A stretch of DNA of 64,000 nt, taken from assembly GCF_014230315.1 (NCBI RefSeq), contig NZ_JACLAW010000003.1:248001-312000 (forward strand), read 5' to 3'. Below the pieces are notes generated by a model. That model worked only from the letters and a program-made list of their open reading frames with translations, made no database searches and was not told the origin of the DNA. Both the position numbers and the translations under genes were made by a program. Shown in pieces: positions 62,605 to 64,000 of this stretch (the first letter of the stretch is position 1; each line of letters starts with the position of its first letter). The stretch comes from Novosphingobium flavum. GTDB lineage: Bacteria > Pseudomonadota > Alphaproteobacteria > Sphingomonadales > Sphingomonadaceae.

Positions 62605-64000
62605 ATGCGCCGCGCCCGCCTTCTTGTCTTCAACGCCGCCCTCGGCCCGCTCGATTACCGGGTGCCCGAACACATGGCGGTGGAGCCCGGCTCGATCGTG
62701 ATCGCGCCGCTCGGCCCCCGGCAGGTGCTGGGCATCGTATGGGAGCCCGATCGGCTGGAGGCGGGCGACGTGCCGGAGCACAAGCTGCGCCCGCTGCTGG
62801 AAGTGCTGCCGGTGCCCCCACTCTCCGCGCCGCTGCGCCGCCTGATCGAATGGACGGCGGACTATTACTGCGCCTCTCCGGCGGCGGTCGCGCGGATGGC
62901 GCTGGGCTCGACCGCGGCGCTGAGGGGCGGCGGCACGACCACGGAATACCGCCTGACCGGCGAGGAACCGGCCCGCCTTACCCCGCAGCGCGCCGCGGCG
63001 ATGGACGCGCTGCACGGTGAGCAGGCAACGATACGCGAACTGGCGGAAAAGGCCGGGGTTTCCGAAGGTGTGCTGCGCGGGATGGTCGGCGCCGGCCTGC
63101 TGGAGCCGGTGACGGTCGACCTTGACCGGCCCTATCCCAAGGCCAACCCGAGCCATGCCGCGCCCGACCTTTCAGCCGACCAGCAGGCGGCAGCCGATGC
63201 CTTTGTTGCCGCCGTGCGCGAAGGGGGCTTCCAGCCGTTCCTGCTCGACGGAGTGACCGGCTCGGGCAAGACCGAGTGCTATTTCGAGGCGATGGCCGAG
63301 GCCTTGGCGCAGCGGCGGCAAGTGCTGATCCTGCTGCCCGAGATCGCGCTGACCGAGAATTTCCTGCGCCGCTTCGAGGCACGCTTCGGGGTGGCGCCGG
63401 TGCTGTGGCACTCCTCGCTCAAGTCGAGCGAGCGGCGGCGGGCCTGGCGGGCGATCGTTTCGGGGGACGCGCAAGTGGTTGTCGGCGCGCGCTCGGCCCT
63501 GTTCATGCCCTATGCCCGGCTGGGGCTGATCGTGGTGGACGAGGCGCACGAGGTCTCGTTCAAGCAGGATGACGGGGTGCGCTACAATGCGCGCGACGTG
63601 GCGGTGATCCGCGCCAAGTTCGAAGGCATCCCGGTGGTGCTGGCAAGCGCGACCCCCGCGCTCGAATCGATGCAGCTGGCCGAGGCCGGGGTCTATCGCA
63701 AGATTGCCCTGCCCGCCCGCTTCGGCGGCGCGGAGCTTCCGGCGATCGAGGTGGTGGACCTGCGCATCGAACAGCCCGAGCGGCAGCACTGGCTCTCGCC
63801 CCGGCTGGTCAAGGCGATGAAGGACCGCCTGCTCAAGGGCGAACAGTCGCTGCTGTTCCTCAACCGGCGCGGCTATGCCCCGCTGACCCTGTGCCGCCAC
63901 TGCGGGCACCGCTTCCAGTGCCCCAATTGCACGGCCTGGCTGGTCGAGCACCGCCTGTCGCGCCGCCTCGCCTGCCACCATTGCGGGCACGAGGTGCCGG
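62605..64000 (+). CDS. priA: Primosomal helicase PriA, 3'-truncated by the window
   Basis: At least 465 residues from the ATG at 62605, running off the end. An N-terminal 3'-DNA-binding domain starts RRARLLVFNAALGPLDYRVP. The helicase core has Walker A GVTGSGKTECYFEAMAE, the DEAH-type VVDEAHEVSFKQDDG and VVLASATPALES, and the zinc cysteines CRHCGHRFQCPNCTAWL and CHHCGHE begin at the right place. PriA restarts stalled forks. The helicase C-terminal part is outside the window. Confidence 0.97.
   Translation, partial: MRRARLLVFNAALGPLDYRVPEHMAVEPGSIVIAPLGPRQVLGIVWEPDRLEAGDVPEHKLRPLLEVLPVPPLSAPLRRLIEWTADYYCASPAAVARMALGSTAALRGGGTTTEYRLTGEEPARLTPQRAAAMDALHGEQATIRELAEKAGVSEGVLRGMVGAGLLEPVTVDLDRPYPKANPSHAAPDLSADQQAAADAFVAAVREGGFQPFLLDGVTGSGKTECYFEAMAEALAQRRQVLILLPEIALTENFLRRFEARFGVAPVLWHSSLKSSERRRAWRAIVSGDAQVVVGARSALFMPYARLGLIVVDEAHEVSFKQDDGVRYNARDVAVIRAKFEGIPVVLASATPALESMQLAEAGVYRKIALPARFGGAELPAIEVVDLRIEQPERQHWLSPRLVKAMKDRLLKGEQSLLFLNRRGYAPLTLCRHCGHRFQCPNCTAWLVEHRLSRRLACHHCGHEVP

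Overview
The window is GC-rich, densely coded DNA from an alphaproteobacterium, most likely Sphingomonadales and plausibly Novosphingobium or a close relative (inference from gene content; no marker search could be run). Pointers are the class I lysyl-tRNA synthetase, the rpmF-plsX-fabH-ihfA-merR block, CobT, a holin of the gene-transfer-agent type, a large TonB-dependent receptor and many secreted proteins of unknown function. About 60 protein genes and three tRNAs (Ile2-CAU, Pro-UGG, Val-UAC) are supported. There is no CRISPR array, rRNA, intact prophage or insertion sequence.

Bases 1-19000 are an accessory carbohydrate-acid catabolic region. On the plus strand: a truncated enolase-superfamily sugar-acid dehydratase, an AraD1/GguC-type enzyme and an MFS transporter coupled by 4-base overlaps; then a glyoxalase; then a second MFS transporter, an HbpS/GlcG-type protein and two tandem cupin-like paralogues ending at a clear terminator. 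On the minus strand: idnD, an SMP-30 lactonase and a LacI-type regulator, followed by idnO, a 2-hydroxyacid dehydrogenase, an SDR, a b561-like membrane protein and a GntP-family permease. This matches L-idonate / 5-ketogluconate / gluconate use with extra enzymes. Further along the minus strand come a TonB-dependent receptor, an exported methyltransferase-fold protein and a carboxymuconolactone-decarboxylase-like protein. Two 16-base dyads, upstream of idnD and of idnO, are candidate operators for the LacI protein.

Bases 19000-30900 are mixed: an orphan GTA-type holin, accB-accC with an unknown protein, an Lrp/AsnC regulator, a degenerate histidine kinase beside a WalW-type deacetylase, tRNA-Ile2, a secreted DUF3237 protein with an aldehyde dehydrogenase, tRNA-Pro, peptide deformylase, and an AT-rich scar with a truncated reading frame next to an exported hydrolase-like protein.

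Bases 31000-47200 hold an OmpR/HK two-component pair, a three-enzyme GH18-NodB-GT2 membrane protein, tRNA-Val, ettA, an RcnB-like secreted protein, a prolyl-4-hydroxylase-like enzyme with a DUF885 hydrolase, several unknown genes, lysK, and a 52-residue gene flanked by a structured leader and a strong terminator.

Bases 47200-64000 are mainly housekeeping: a DinG-like helicase with SixA, the rpmF-plsX-fabH-ihfA-merR set, MAPEG and metallo-beta-lactamase proteins, a lambda-like divergent S24 repressor / small HTH-like protein pair, cysS, two secreted proteins, cobT, a TalC-type aldolase and the start of priA.
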